Shown one piece after another: positions 33,399 through 43,829 of a stretch of 64,000 nt of DNA (position 1 is its first letter; the number at the start of each line of letters is the position of its first letter). The notes under the pieces are model-generated. The model was not told the DNA's origin, made no database searches, and saw nothing but the letters and a program-made list of their open reading frames with translations. The position numbers and the translations under genes are program-made. The stretch lies in NCBI GenBank assembly GCA_902702965.1, contig CACRXP010000984.1, positions 111,357 to 175,356 on the forward strand, in the 5' to 3' direction. This DNA is from Spirometra erinaceieuropaei. Lineage: Eukaryota > Platyhelminthes > Cestoda > Diphyllobothriidea > Diphyllobothriidae.

Positions 33399-33612
33399 CT
33401 GAGCATTCAATGTGTGGAAAATCGGGTATCTTGATTTCAGTCGCATCCACATATTTGCTACATGAAGGTTGAAGAAGTGGTGTTGTGTAATATGACAAAA
33501 AATGCTCAAATGTCTCCAAAAATAAATTCTTCAATGGATACTTAATTGTCGGCTTGCAAAGATGGAAAGACCAGTCCTTACAAATTCCGACGTTGATAAA
33601 ATTTTGATGCAT
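33399..33612 (-). CDS. Possible upstream exon of the FN3 gene
   Basis: A minus-strand frame opens at an ATG (33612), directly preceded by an in-frame stop. It ends at a strong donor (TCAG then GTATGT) in phase 1, the phase needed to join the exon at 32664-32918. The peptide (KYPLKNLFLETFEHF, SKYVDATEIKIPDFPHIECS) is not FN3 and has no signal peptide. An alternative is a shorter exon after the acceptor-like CTTCATGTAG near 33455, but that would enter in phase 2. Whether it is a first coding exon is unclear. Confidence 0.3.
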
Positions 33613-33650
33613 TCATAGCATTACGTCTGACCTGCTGATGGTCATTGGTA

Positions 33651-33700
33651 CAGTAGGTAGTCTAACCCATGAAATATTGTGGCTGAAATTTGACTGAGAC
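33651..33700 (+). mobile_element. Foldback element FB terminal fragment
   Basis: CAGTAGGTAGTCTAACCCAT followed by GAAATATTGTGGCTGAAATT matches the left end of the foldback family. Only about 50 bp are kept. Confidence 0.65.
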
Positions 33701-34093
33701 GTACGCCGTACAGTTGGTCTTGTTATTTGCGTTTATTAAATTGCCACGAGGCGCAGATATCTATTCACTGAAGTAAGATTCATTTCAACTCCGTTTGAGT
33801 AAAGGAAAATGAACCAGATTTTGGCAAAATCTGACCTTTTTGATATTCAGGTAATTTTCCACACCACCGGAATCCAGAGTTAAAAACGTCATGCGAATCT
33901 GAATTTATTTTTAGACGCAGAAGGAGCACAAAATATATCCCTTGCGGGGAAAGAAATTTCGTTTTCTATTTCATAAGAATCAGGTGATGGGGAATAATAA
34001 ATTGCATCGTTTACAAAAAAGGAAGCAAATTCAGCTTCTAAAATTCTGTCTTATGAATTTGTGCGTCTCATGTCATAAAAGTTAATAACAAGC
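33701..34093. other. Stretch without a recognised gene
   Basis: AT-rich, nothing recognised. Confidence 0.35.
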
Positions 34094-34145
34094 TTGGCGA
34101 CAGCGACTTGTTGTCACGCTTCTGTGCTACCCTGTGCAATAAAGA

Positions 34146-34418
34146 TGACCAGGCAATTTATGTCAACAGTCGACTACGAAAAGATATGGAAATTTGCAGC
34201 GGAAGAGTCGTTGAGTGATTCGTTAGCAAGTATTTTTAATGTTAGTAAGACTAATCTTTGGCGGATAATTAATTATAGTACCGCTTGCAGAAACAACCAT
34301 GGGGAACTAATACGGTCCAAAAGTAAGCGATACAACGATTATATTCGTCGTTTACTAAAAAGCGTCATTATATGCCCATCACGATCATTCACAAGGAGCA
34401 TCCGGCGATGTTCTCAAT
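34146..34418 (+). pseudogene. Possible transposase DNA-binding remnant (helix-turn-helix, Tc1/mariner-like)
   Basis: From a methionine at 34146 the frame reads MTRQFMSTVDYEKIWKFAAE, then EESLSDSLASIFNVSKTNLW RIIN. This has the spacing of a paired-type helix-turn-helix: a first helix, S-L-A-x-x-F-N-V-S-K as the turn and second helix, and T-x-x-x-I at the end. Further on, YIRRLLKSVIICPSRSFTRS resembles the second arm of such transposases. The frame stops at 34418 and no DDE catalytic block was recognised downstream, so it would be a fragment. A host HTH exon is possible. Confidence 0.35.
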
Positions 34419-35969
34419 GAACATACTTATGAAAAGAATGCAGGAATTTAAAATCTATGAACACAGGACCATGCCTAAGTCGTTTTATGTAGAAAATTGA
34501 TGAAAGGCATTTCCTATTTGTTAATAAGTATATTGAGTATCGCTCCTCACTCTGGGAGAACATTTCTTTATGTAATGTGGTCTAATTTTAAGGCAGGCTT
34601 ACATATTCGACCCAGATATTCATATGTGGAAATAACTTTTTAACAGAGCGTACTGCGCCAAAGGTAACCTCCAAGAGCTACGGACGGTTATTGATTTAGT
34701 TGAAAATTAAAATCGGAGAGCGGAAAATCTAGTACTCGATTACACACACCATAAACAACAAGTTGTTCGTCAATATTGCGAAGAGTAGCTTTGGTTACAA
34801 CGATATCCAACGACGTCTACTGGATGCTATAGGTCTACAGGATAATACTGATGTCTTTCGTCTTAAAGAGGTATAAACCTGGCAATCGTACTTTCTAGAC
34901 AACAGCTAACCTCTCCATATATTGCTTCTAGTCGATTTCTATCCCCGCTAACAGTCCTGATCATAAATCTATCGAAAATATTCTCGCGTCCCCCAGAAAA
35001 GTTGGAACCAGACAAAGAAGACACATTTGAGGCAAAATCGCCTTCTTTTGTGCTGGGAAATCACATCGAACAATTATTTATAGATAACCTGCCCATCTTC
35101 ATTTAGGAGATCGTGTTATGTTAAATGCAGATGGACAATCAATAAAGTATTAGTCTTTTTGCTTGTAGTTATTTTTTAAATATTTTCCCCTTTTCTGGTG
35201 TCCCCTTCCTTAGACACCCTTGTAGTTGGCCTTATGTAAGCGATCTGCAATATGGTCCTTTTCTAAAATCCAAGTTTAAAGTGAAAACTAATTATTGTTA
35301 CACTCGTGACTTTCAATTTATAAAACTAATTGTGGCTTTTTCGCTACTATACGACCTAAGGAAACGAACTTTGGGCGGATTTTACATTATATGGATTTTC
35401 TTGTGATAACCCATGACATCTAATGATTTACCACATCTATTGTGCACTTGTGACAGACTTGATAAACATTATTGATGGCCTCTCGTTGTTCTGACTTTTG
35501 TATCGGCTGTCCGAGTTCACGTGATCAGGTAAGATACAAAATTTCAATTTCAAACTGTCATGAACGAATAAAACTTGTTTCATTTCATCCATCTCCATGG
35601 AATCATTCTGTGATGTATACTGTGCACTTTGCAAACAACGTTCTAGACTTCTAGGCACGCATATTAAATTTCTTACCTGTTTAGTTAAATTTAGATCAAC
35701 TTTTATTCATTGCGTCCCAGAATATAACTTCATAATGTAAATAATTTTAAATTAAACTACTTAAGGTATCACATGTTATGTTTCCGTACAATTAGTGTCA
35801 GGTACGACCAGGATTCACAACACTGCACCAAACAATCAATATTGCTTGCACTTTTCATTACCCCAACAACATGCAAAAATCTTTGACAAAGTATGACAAA
35901 TGCATTTCAGGAATTCCGAAATTTTAGGTTGGTAAATAGATTAACCTAAAACTTAAGATGCTCAGTGAG
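34419..35969. other. Stretch without a recognised gene
   Basis: AT-rich DNA; short frames only. Parts may be decayed remainder of the preceding transposase-like element. Confidence 0.35.
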
Positions 35970-36840
35970 CCACAGATCCCAGCCAGCACATAGCCCCTTC
36001 ATAGGCGGGGTTGGAAAGGGGCTGGGTGGGACCAGAGCCCCTTCTGGATTGAAACTTTTGAAGCGTATTTGCATCGAAAGTTATGTTTAAAAAGCCCCAC
36101 TCATTGTACATTCTTTGGCATTAAAAGGAGCTAATTTCTCAAAAGTGGCTTATAAATCATGGAAAAAGCATCCGTTTACGTCCACGGGTCGCGGATAATA
36201 TCGTGCGTCAACCAATGCTGTTTTCATGCTCTTAATAACTGTCTTAGTTAATTTATGTATCTTATGCTAATTGTTTGGGTATTTACTCACAAACCAGTTA
36301 AAGTAATCGATTTGTATGTCTATGTATGTACTAGTTAGCATTGGTGTTCATAGTCCACTTAGACAAATTTTTAATCGTTTTTTACTGAATATCCAAAGCA
36401 ATTATGAAGTGTAATTACTGTGGGACTCATCGAACCATCATATACAAGCGCATTAAGCACCAGATGAAAGCATATTATGAGGCCACTGAAGAGTCTGAGT
36501 CTGAGGTTCCCTCAACGTCGACAGCAATTGGCAATCAATTCCCTGAACGAGAAATGCCTAGTCTGAGCTCTGAAACTTCTACCCGCAGGTATTATGTGTG
36601 TAAGCCTTAGGGGGCTCATCATACAGGTCGATATTTTTAAGGAGTGCCACAAGTGGATGGATGTCTGGCGTCCCCTGCGCATTCTTTTCGCTGGTGGGGC
36701 CAGGCGGGGCTGTCGTGTTGAATGCCCCGCCAAAGCCCCTTCCACAGCCCCGCCTATCCCCTTCATAGCCCACTCTAGCCCCGCCATTTTGATGGGGTTA
36801 GGCGGGGCTAGGCGGGGCTGGTGCTGGCAGGGATGTTTTA
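35970..36840. mobile_element. GC-rich terminal-inverted-repeat element
   Basis: Left end ATCCCAGCCAGCACATAGCC then CCTTCATAGGCGGGG; right end, read inverted, ATCCCTGCCAGCACCAGCCC then CGCCTAGCCCCGCC. The repeats are GC-rich, contain several AGGCGGGGCT units, and stand out sharply from the AT-rich flanks. The interior is AT-rich and holds a small frame (36404-36610). This suggests a non-autonomous DNA transposon of about 870 bp. No flanking duplication was identified, so the class is open. Confidence 0.6.
36404..36610 (+). CDS. Small zinc-finger-like ORF inside the GC-rich TIR element
   Basis: Encodes 68 residues: MKCNYCGTHRTIIYKRIKHQ then MKAYYEATEESESEVPSTST. The start has a C-x2-C followed by H and H, in the place and style of the BED-type zinc finger at the N-terminus of hAT transposases. 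An acidic, S/T-rich stretch follows. It could be the surviving N-terminal stub of a transposase; no catalytic part was recognised. Confidence 0.35.
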   Translation: MKCNYCGTHRTIIYKRIKHQMKAYYEATEESESEVPSTSTAIGNQFPEREMPSLSSETSTRRYYVCKP

Positions 36841-38039
36841 GTAATTACAGTGTTACATATAATGCAATAATATTAAAAAAACGGCTGCTGCTCACTGGTT
36901 TCGTATATTTCTGCTGAGCCTTTTAATACTAAATAATAAGCATTCATCGGAAAATACTAGTGCATTACTTGAAAATAATACAGCCCGTTGTCAATCTGAG
37001 AAACATATTATACCTGGAAATTTTCCAACAATGTTACTTACGCATAACTAGTTTAGCAATAAACGTTAGGGACATGTGAAGTTGTAAAACCAAAAAATCA
37101 TTTTTTTCATATAAATGCATATATTTACTTACGATTCGGTCGACATTTCTTCCCTTAGATGGACTTGTTCTCCTCGTAGTCCGGCTTTCAATAAAAAATT
37201 TAATTTACTATGCTTCGAATTTCCCTACGCCTAGTTAGAATTTGGTAAGTCACTTTAACGCTTAAGAAATTTTCTTCTGGTGACTGATAAAACGTTATAA
37301 TATATCAATCCAACTATATATTGTTCTTGGATTTCAAACCACCGTAAAAAGGATACTCCTGTGTGTTCGATCGCACTCTCTTCTATGCATTACCTGAGAA
37401 GAACATGTGAAATAGTAAAATTTGAACATAATAGGCCTCGACCATGGTCGGAATTCACACCCTGCGAGTGTCTTAATTGTACATCCAATTTATATAGACG
37501 AACAAGCAACCTTTACTTTACTTCTGATCGATTAAAACAAACAAGCTTTCTGAAGGCTGGACTACCACGATTTTGGGCTTAGAGACTTCTAGTCCAATAT
37601 TTTGAGAATGTTGAGTTGTCGGCGCGAAAAGGCATACTCAATTTTTCTTACAGGCATGGCCTGAGGACTTTTAGGAGGCACACTCCGATCGTGATAATTG
37701 TAGGCTATTAATTGTCGGCACTTAGTATTTATTACAAAGTGACATTAGTTCTTTGTTTTGTAGTACCTTGTCTGAATTGTTGCTCCACAGACCTTCTGGT
37801 CAAACTCTTGCGCTCATTTTCCCTTTACATATGTAGAACAACTAAACAAAAATAACCGATCGGTTTCTTTTTCGAGCTTATATGTATTCACTTCGGGTGC
37901 ACTCTATGAGATCCCAACCAACTACATCAAACGCATTCGTAATCAAACTCTCAAGGTGAAATTTCGCTAGACATAGAATAATTCTCTGCAGGATTACATT
38001 TAGAGACACAGTGCACTACAGAAATTTATAGAAGGGGAT
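36841..38039. other. Stretch without a recognised gene
   Basis: AT-rich. A 73-residue frame at 37361-37582 has no recognised domain. Confidence 0.35.
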
Positions 38040-38075
38040 CATGGATATCGAAAGTTCTTGGAGTGATGCGGACCT

Positions 38076-38384
38076 GTGTGGTATGATTCATGGTTTGGCT
38101 GTCGACCGTTAATGATTTATTTAGGTGAACGCGTCATAACACATCTTCTGCATCAAAATGCCGAACCCTTTTGTATTATTCGCAAGCATATACGTGTGTC
38201 TTACATACACGATCGCCGCAAGGCACACGAAGTTTTACTTGATCTCTTAGGACATCCGAAATGGGGGCGCATGAACGATTCTTTTCCCGTACCTTTAAAG
38301 CAACTTTCGCTGTGCGACGCTCACTTGATCAATTTACAGGACGCTTGTAGAGCCAAGTGGTTTCTCCCATGCGCAGATCATTAA
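38076..38384 (+). CDS. Unrecognised 102-codon ORF
   Basis: The frame reads LMIYLGERVITHLLHQNAEP, FCIIRKHIRVSYIHDRRKAH, EVLLDLLGHPKWGRMNDSFP and LKQLSLCDAHLINLQDACRA. Its composition is protein-like (charged helices, no low complexity), unlike most short frames here. A second frame, 38357-38542, follows at once. There is no obvious splice structure or family. It may be part of an old mobile element or an exon of an unseen gene. Confidence 0.25.
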   Translation: MWYDSWFGCRPLMIYLGERVITHLLHQNAEPFCIIRKHIRVSYIHDRRKAHEVLLDLLGHPKWGRMNDSFPVPLKQLSLCDAHLINLQDACRAKWFLPCADH

Positions 38385-38542
38385 ATCCTGATAAGAATAG
38401 TTTATTTGGTGCCGATATGCGGGCATTATCAGCAGATATGACTGCACACTGTCCCTTCAGCAGTTGCAGTTGCTGTGCTCATTGTGTGGTGAGGTACATG
38501 TTTGGGCCAGTTAGTAGAATTGATGGCCGCATGATGAATTAG

Positions 38543-40149
38543 CATTTGACAAGATAATTGTTGCCTGCAATCAATCTAGCTGCGGCATGCTTTGTGAATA
38601 CTGTTTTTTCATTTATTTCCAAATCCTCTTAATATTTTGCCCAGGTTTATGCAGAATGGACTTCAAGAAGTGTGAATCCGCTTAAGTGAACTAGACGCCA
38701 TAAGCTGACTGCAAAAATAACGGAAATGCATTCGAACCTTATCTCTCACAAACGCAAGTCGTGAACATTTTGATATGGGTAATTGCTTTATAATCATTCG
38801 TCATCCTATTTTTCATGACTCACTTGCGCAGAACCGATTGAATTTGTCCAATCAAAATAAATCAGTACGTCTCGTTTCCCACCGAACTCCTTACGTTTTA
38901 ATCATTTATATTTGATATTCTTCGAATGAATTATTCCAAGTTTTCGGATATTTTTACAGCTCTGTATCTGGACGTTTAAGCGATCTCAGTATTTCATCCC
39001 CTTTATAGTAGAACGCATAACCTATTCCAAATGTCCTATTATGTTTTTGAATTTCGCGGCTATTCTATGACTACAGAATTCCGTGGTGTAATGCGTGCCT
39101 GCATTTTTAATACCGGTCTCGTTGTTTAATTCTTAACATTTAATAAACATTTCCGCATACTTGACGCGGCTGACGCGGACCTCACACAAATGCAGAGAGT
39201 GCGGAATAATTCCGAAATATTCACAACCAGCACCAATGTAACGGCCCTATTGCGATGGTAAGTCCTATTCAACGTCATTTTCGGCCTCATTAATTTATGT
39301 CATCGTCACTTCCAAAGTAAACTTGATTACTCTTAATGTTCAGATCTCTAAACGCACCAACACGCCTTGTATACAAGCGCCCCTATCGACTCCGCCAGCT
39401 ACACCTAGTAAACCAAAACAAATGCCTAACTTAAACACGAGTCCGAGTGCAATTTCGGTCACTAGAACATTGATGAAATCCAGTTCATCTAAGGAACCCT
39501 TCCTTCTACAATCGCCCGCCACTCCATCAAACCCCACAGCCCCAAAAGCAGGTTGTTTTTATTCATTTCCAGACCTCAACCTAAAGCGGCAAAATCAAAT
39601 ATGCCGAAATCCCTGTATTGGAATGTAATCCCCGCTCCAATTGAAACGTTGCGTCCGCCATCCCGCAACACGTCTCCTCCATGGAGGTTTTGCCGATGGT
39701 GCCCTCATGCAAATGCTCAGAATTGGTCGGACAACTCACTTGGTCCTTACTTTCACTACGGCAGAAATAGTTAGAGGATCCTGCTTGCGGACTTCCAACA
39801 GCAAATCAGTCATCTAACGATAGTAATCACGTTCCTTATCCGTCGATTCCCTCCCTTCCCCAAGAAAACTTAGTTCTCTTTAGCCACATCGGGCTCTTTC
39901 TATGCCGCGGCTTTTTTACATAACCGGACAGCTGCATCCGAACCGTACATTCTGTGGACAGTCAGCCAATGGATGATGTGGCTCACCTCGTTTTAAAAAC
40001 AAACAACTTGTCTCTTTACATAGTGCATCCTTAATGCCAGATCCTTGCTAAGTAAGATGCCCTTGCCTCCGTGTCTGGTGATCGTCCACGCTAAAGTCTG
40101 GGCTTGCATTCGAAATGATCGTCAGGACATGCCAATATTTACGTAAAAG
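38543..40149. other. Stretch without a recognised gene; one P/S/T-rich frame
   Basis: The plus frame 39323-39628 encodes a proline-, serine- and threonine-rich peptide (APLSTPPATPSKPKQMPN, LQSPATPSNPTAPKAG). Its style resembles the disordered ORF1 region at 9562-10248, so it may be the ORF1 remnant of another non-LTR element. The rest holds nothing recognised. Confidence 0.35.
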
Positions 40150-40395
40150 TTATGTCAATCATTGATATCGAGTAAATATTCCCCCATCAAACACATACTT
40201 ATCAAGTCTTCTATTGTAAGTCTCAAAATTTCCCGCAAGTACAACAGATATCGACAAATCATTCCATCCTTCTACCAGTCTGTAAAAGAAGAATCCGGCT
40301 TGCACTTCCAGTTTGGTATATTTTGTCTTCAAAATGTTTTGGTTGCCTACAGATTAGTGGTTCGTCCCAGTTCAAAGAAATCGTCAGGCTGAAGA
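40150..40395 (-). mobile_element. Non-LTR retrotransposon fragment, extreme RT C-terminus
   Basis: The minus strand reads LQPDDFFELGRTTNL, stop. After a frame change it reads FFYRLVEGWNDLSISVVLAG and NFETYNRRLDKYVFDGGIF, ending at a stop near 40160. This is the FF-x-L-x-x-TTNL ... R-x-V-x-x-WN-x-LP ... F-x-x-R-L-D tail of CR1-like RT proteins. Its 5' side is cut exactly at the start of the PLE at about 40396. Confidence 0.78.
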
Positions 40396-40405
40396 TCACG
40401 TTCTG

Positions 40406-40487
40406 GCCGTCGGACTAGTTCGCTCTCTGCGTTTCCTCCTAAGATTGCCTTTTGTAGGAGACGCAGAGAGCGAACTAGTCCGACGGC
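40406..40487. repeat. 27-bp perfect inverted repeat at the 5' edge of PLE-A
   Basis: Left arm 40406-40432 and right arm 40461-40487 are exact reverse complements (GCCGTCGGACTAGTTCGCTC then TCTGCGT). They are separated by 28 bp that is itself partly complementary (TTCCTCCT against GTAGGAG). The right arm is part of the PLE reading frame (residues before RRRLTT), so the left arm is an inverted copy of coding DNA at the truncation point. Confidence 0.95.
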
Positions 40488-41191
40488 GCTTAACTACAGC
40501 TATCCCGAGGGCATTCCCTGCGGCAAATTTACGCGTATGCTTCACAAAATCTCTCCTCCTACGTTTGGGAGGTAAAGACAGACTACCGTTGAAGGCCACA
40601 TCAATGTGCATTTATTCATTCACTTGCTTTTGTGGAGCAGGATACATCGGCCGCACAACGAGACGCCTGGTAAGGAGGGTGCGTGAACATATTCCCGCCT
40701 GGCTAGACAGAGGTGAGACCCGGTCGATTTCGAGTTCTATTCTCGCACATTTAATCGATACGAACCACCGAGTCGATGTCAAGGAAGCATTTTAGGTTGT
40801 CTATCGGACACCAAGAAGCTTCTCTAAGGGCCTACGCAACGGATACTAGCAACGGCCGAGGCAGTAGCTATACGGTTAGCGAATCCGGTGTTGTGCTGTC
40901 AAAAACTCTGACACAAGCGCTTTCTCTACCGTGGCCAACGCTAATCCCAAGTGATGAAGCCATGCCGCCTCAAATCCCTAATCACGATGATGGGTACTCC
41001 GTGTACTCAATCCAAGAACATCACTCAAAGACTCGCTTACCCCCCTCCCCTAGCTCTGACAATCAACACCCCCCGATCTTGTCATGCGGGCGGCGTGGGG
41101 ATGATGAGTGTTAGTGACTTAATAGTCCTTCAGACATCTATAAACACTGTTGATTTTGTGCATTTTCATTCCCTCATGTAATTGTATTGGC

Positions 41192-41213
41192 CTGACGAAG
41201 AATTACCGAAAAC
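41192..41213 (+). ncRNA. Hammerhead-like core in PLE-A copy 1
   Basis: CTGACGA at 41192-41198, then AGAATTACC and GAAAACGCGTG. The layout CTGA-N-GA, short loop, CGAAA-CGCG matches the core order, but helix II would be almost absent and no full helix I was found. It may be a relic. Confidence 0.3.
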
Positions 41214-41249
41214 GCGTGTTCGCCAACTTGACTTTTTAATTGTAACATG

Positions 41250-42046
41250 GGAATAGTTGTGAAATATGACTTTCGTTAAAGTTGAGGTTAAAGCACCACT
41301 CATCACACCATTGTCGCAAGCGATCCAGATTATTTTGCAACTGCAGCGAAACATCCGTCATCTCTGTTGATTTTCGCAACTTGAGCTCATTTGGCAAAAA
41401 TTACGTGCTCGCAGTCCAGACTGTCCATCCAGTCGTTCACACATATTAAGAAAATAATCGGACCAAGAACGCCCACTTGCGAAGTTCACCGTAAACAGTT
41501 GCCCACTGCGATCTAGCGTCCCCAATACACACGTTGAGATCTGCATGCAAGAAAGTCAACTAGCAATGTCAGCAGATTCTCATTCACGCACATCCGGCGT
41601 AATTTAAATGCAAGTCGCCTCGGTGGAATATTTTCAAAAGCCTTTCTGAAGTCAATGTACACCGCGTCTACTAATAAACCCATTTCAAATGATTTCGTTC
41701 CGTTCTCCGTGGATACGAGCAGGTGGGTAAGACAGAACCAACCGCTTATAAATGCATGTGTATGCAAAATGAGCAGGTCGTTTTTTCCAGATGCCACATT
41801 AACTCCATTTTTCATTTTCTTTATCATTTTTGAACATATGCTTATGAGACTCACCGCTGTGAAACTGTTTGGGGTTGTTCTCTCGCCTCCTTTATATATG
41901 GGGCTTATGTTGGCCTGCTTCCAGTCAGTAGGCAGAGCCCCGGCCTCCATCGAAGTTTTAAAGATCTTAGATGGTTGAGACGTCGAGTTAACTTTCGTCA
42001 GTACACAGTCCAGACCAGACACTTGAGTGGGTTCTAGTTGTCTCAA
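41250..42046 (-). pseudogene. Reverse transcriptase part of the 41240-44775 element
   Basis: Minus strand: SGLDCVLTKV region, FKTSMEAGALPTDWKQANIS then PIYKGGERTTPNSFTAVSLI, MIKKMKN, a block with HAFISGWFCLTHLLVSTEN, DAVYIDFRKAFENIPPRRLA (motif A; ordinarily FDxV), and MCVNENLLTLLVDFLACRSQ. After frame changes the palm end and LQNNLDRLRQWCDEWCFNLN follow. The YADD block is not readable. Dead. Confidence 0.85.
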
Positions 42047-42949
42047 AGCTTACCTTGCCGTATCTATTGTGAAGGTTACCGTGCTAATTGTATTGCTTGA
42101 TATGACAATAGGGGTGTGTTCTTTCATCAAACGCCGGCTCCTCGGTATACACAGACGTAAAGAAATCGGACAACAGGTTCACCCTTCTCAATTATCAGAG
42201 TGCTTAGTTCCCTGGCAATCTTCTACACAGGGAATATAGTCCCGGTTGTATTTTACCTTCTCCACAAAACCATAGTACTTTTGGAGTTCTGTGGTATTTT
42301 TGAGCATATTTGACTCGAATTTCGTTCGTTACCTACTCAGTAGATTCCGAAATATTTTCCGTCTATTTTAAAGCAGTAAAATGCTTTGGTTTTGACATCT
42401 ACCGTACTTTTCCAAGGACTCTATTTCAATCTGAGGCTCTTCTTCATTTCTAAGTTTACCATCTCTGGCCGGGAGTCGATCGATTTCCTCCTAAGTGAGC
42501 AACAGCTCTCCACCAAGTACAGCATTGCGTTCTTGCAGAAGAACGAATCTTGTCATGGGTCAGGTGCTTGTGCAGCGTTCAAATTTGTTTTTCTTGGCAG
42601 ATTTTCATTCGGGTGTAGTCCCCTTTCCCTACGTTTGTCTCTTCTGCTGCTTGCATTTCGGATACAGAAGAACGGCCTTACTTCCAAACAAAAACGCAAT
42701 GATCACTTCAGCACAGGGCCGCGTTAGAATTTGTTGTGGACAGCCACAGTGGCAACATCGCGCCTCTCGCTAGCGCCTGCATCTACTTTCGCTGATTGGT
42801 TACAAGTGCAAACACGGTACGCCGCCCTTGCGAATGTGATTTTGAACAGACAAGAAACACACAACACCTTTTTGGTGGTAGCGACACACTGAAGGCTCCA
42901 CAGCTGACGCTCTCCAGAACGAACGCTTATTTCTGCCACAAGCATACAG

Positions 42950-43690
42950 CAAACTTACGGTGACCTGCCCTGTGAACAGAATAAACTCGTCCTCATAACT
43001 TTCTGCCTTCTCTCGTTAGACGGAGCAAAATTGTTGTATGTGGTTCAGTTAATCTCACGTCCTTGATCACTACAAATTCAATCCACAATACAGTCTTCAT
43101 CTCTATAATGATGAGATCCAAACAGCTTGATTGCTGTACATTTCGGAGTAGTGTGTCTATAGCAACGCTTTGAGTGAGAAACTCGTCAGTGACCAACTGA
43201 GTTTTCCTATCGCGTGCAGTGCACCGGTTCCCAATCCATTTCCGGGGAGTTTAAAGCTCCAGGTATTATTGCGTGTTTGCTGCGACTGTTCTGCCTTAAC
43301 TCTTTGGTGAGTGCATCGTCCGTGTCTTTCTTGGGGGTCTGTGTAAAAGCGCAAATGGAGGTCCGGCTGGTTTGGTACTTTCAATTTACAACTAAGAATT
43401 TCGCAAACAGTGTTCACTTTCGACGGGTACCCATCGGTAACGGCATCGCATTTCCTTCAGCTCTACGTCTGCTTTTACCTAGGTGGCTAATCTGAAAGCT
43501 GCCCAGCATGACTTCTGCGTCTGTTGTCTGCTCAGTTCGAGCTATAAATTCGGGTTGCAGTAGGGTCGCCGTCAGTTTAGTTTCCTCCATTTTGTTGAAA
43601 AGACTCTGCACATTGGTGCACATCATTGTTATATTTTTGGTTCTCTTGGTCTCTGGAAACTGTCTGTTAGTTCCAGCATCTGACAACTAC
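42950..43690 (-). pseudogene. Endonuclease part of the 41240-44775 element
   Basis: Minus strand: ITMMCTNVQSLFNKMEETKL (start of the endonuclease fold), QPEFIARTEQTTDAEVMLGS, FQISHLGKSRRRAEGNAMPL, then CEILSCKLKVPNQPDLHLRF. In the next part ALNSPEMDWEPVHC corresponds to GDFNAPEIDW, with the D lost. LDLIIIEMKTVLWIEFVVIK corresponds to the late LDL block. Frame breaks occur near 43415 and 43200. Confidence 0.8.
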
Positions 43691-43829
43691 CGACATATAT
43701 TTCAAACGACATATCCGGCTCACTGTCTGTCTTTAACTTAACAAGTGTTCGATGGAAATTATGACCGTCCTAGTAGTCGTCAATTTCACCGAATGATTCC
43801 ACAGAGGCTGGCGTTCTGTTTCTATGATT

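Larger units (their letters stand above)
40396..41245 (+). mobile_element. Penelope-like element, family PLE-A, 3' part (copy 1)
   Basis: The frame 40445-40795 encodes RRRLTTAIPRAFPAANLRVC, LLLRLGGKDRLPLKATSMCI, YSFTCFCGAGYIGRTTRRLV and RRVREHIPAWLDRGETRSIS, ending HLIDTNHRVDVKEAF before a stop. The C-x-C then GYIGRTTRRL and R-x-REH residues are those of a PLE GIY-YIG nuclease. The tail continues after one stop (GLRQRILATAEAVAIRLANP in shifted frame). The 3' end, near 41192-41240, carries a hammerhead-like core. The same element occurs inverted at 61690-62590. No RT remains. Confidence 0.85.

Noticed and set aside
36594..36917. A 107-codon plus frame and overlapping minus frames
   Set aside because: Produced by the GC-rich inverted repeat units; proline/alanine/glycine-rich by composition only.
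42386..42727. A 113-codon plus-strand frame
   Set aside because: Lies antisense within the linker between endonuclease and RT of the 41240-44775 element; no domain.
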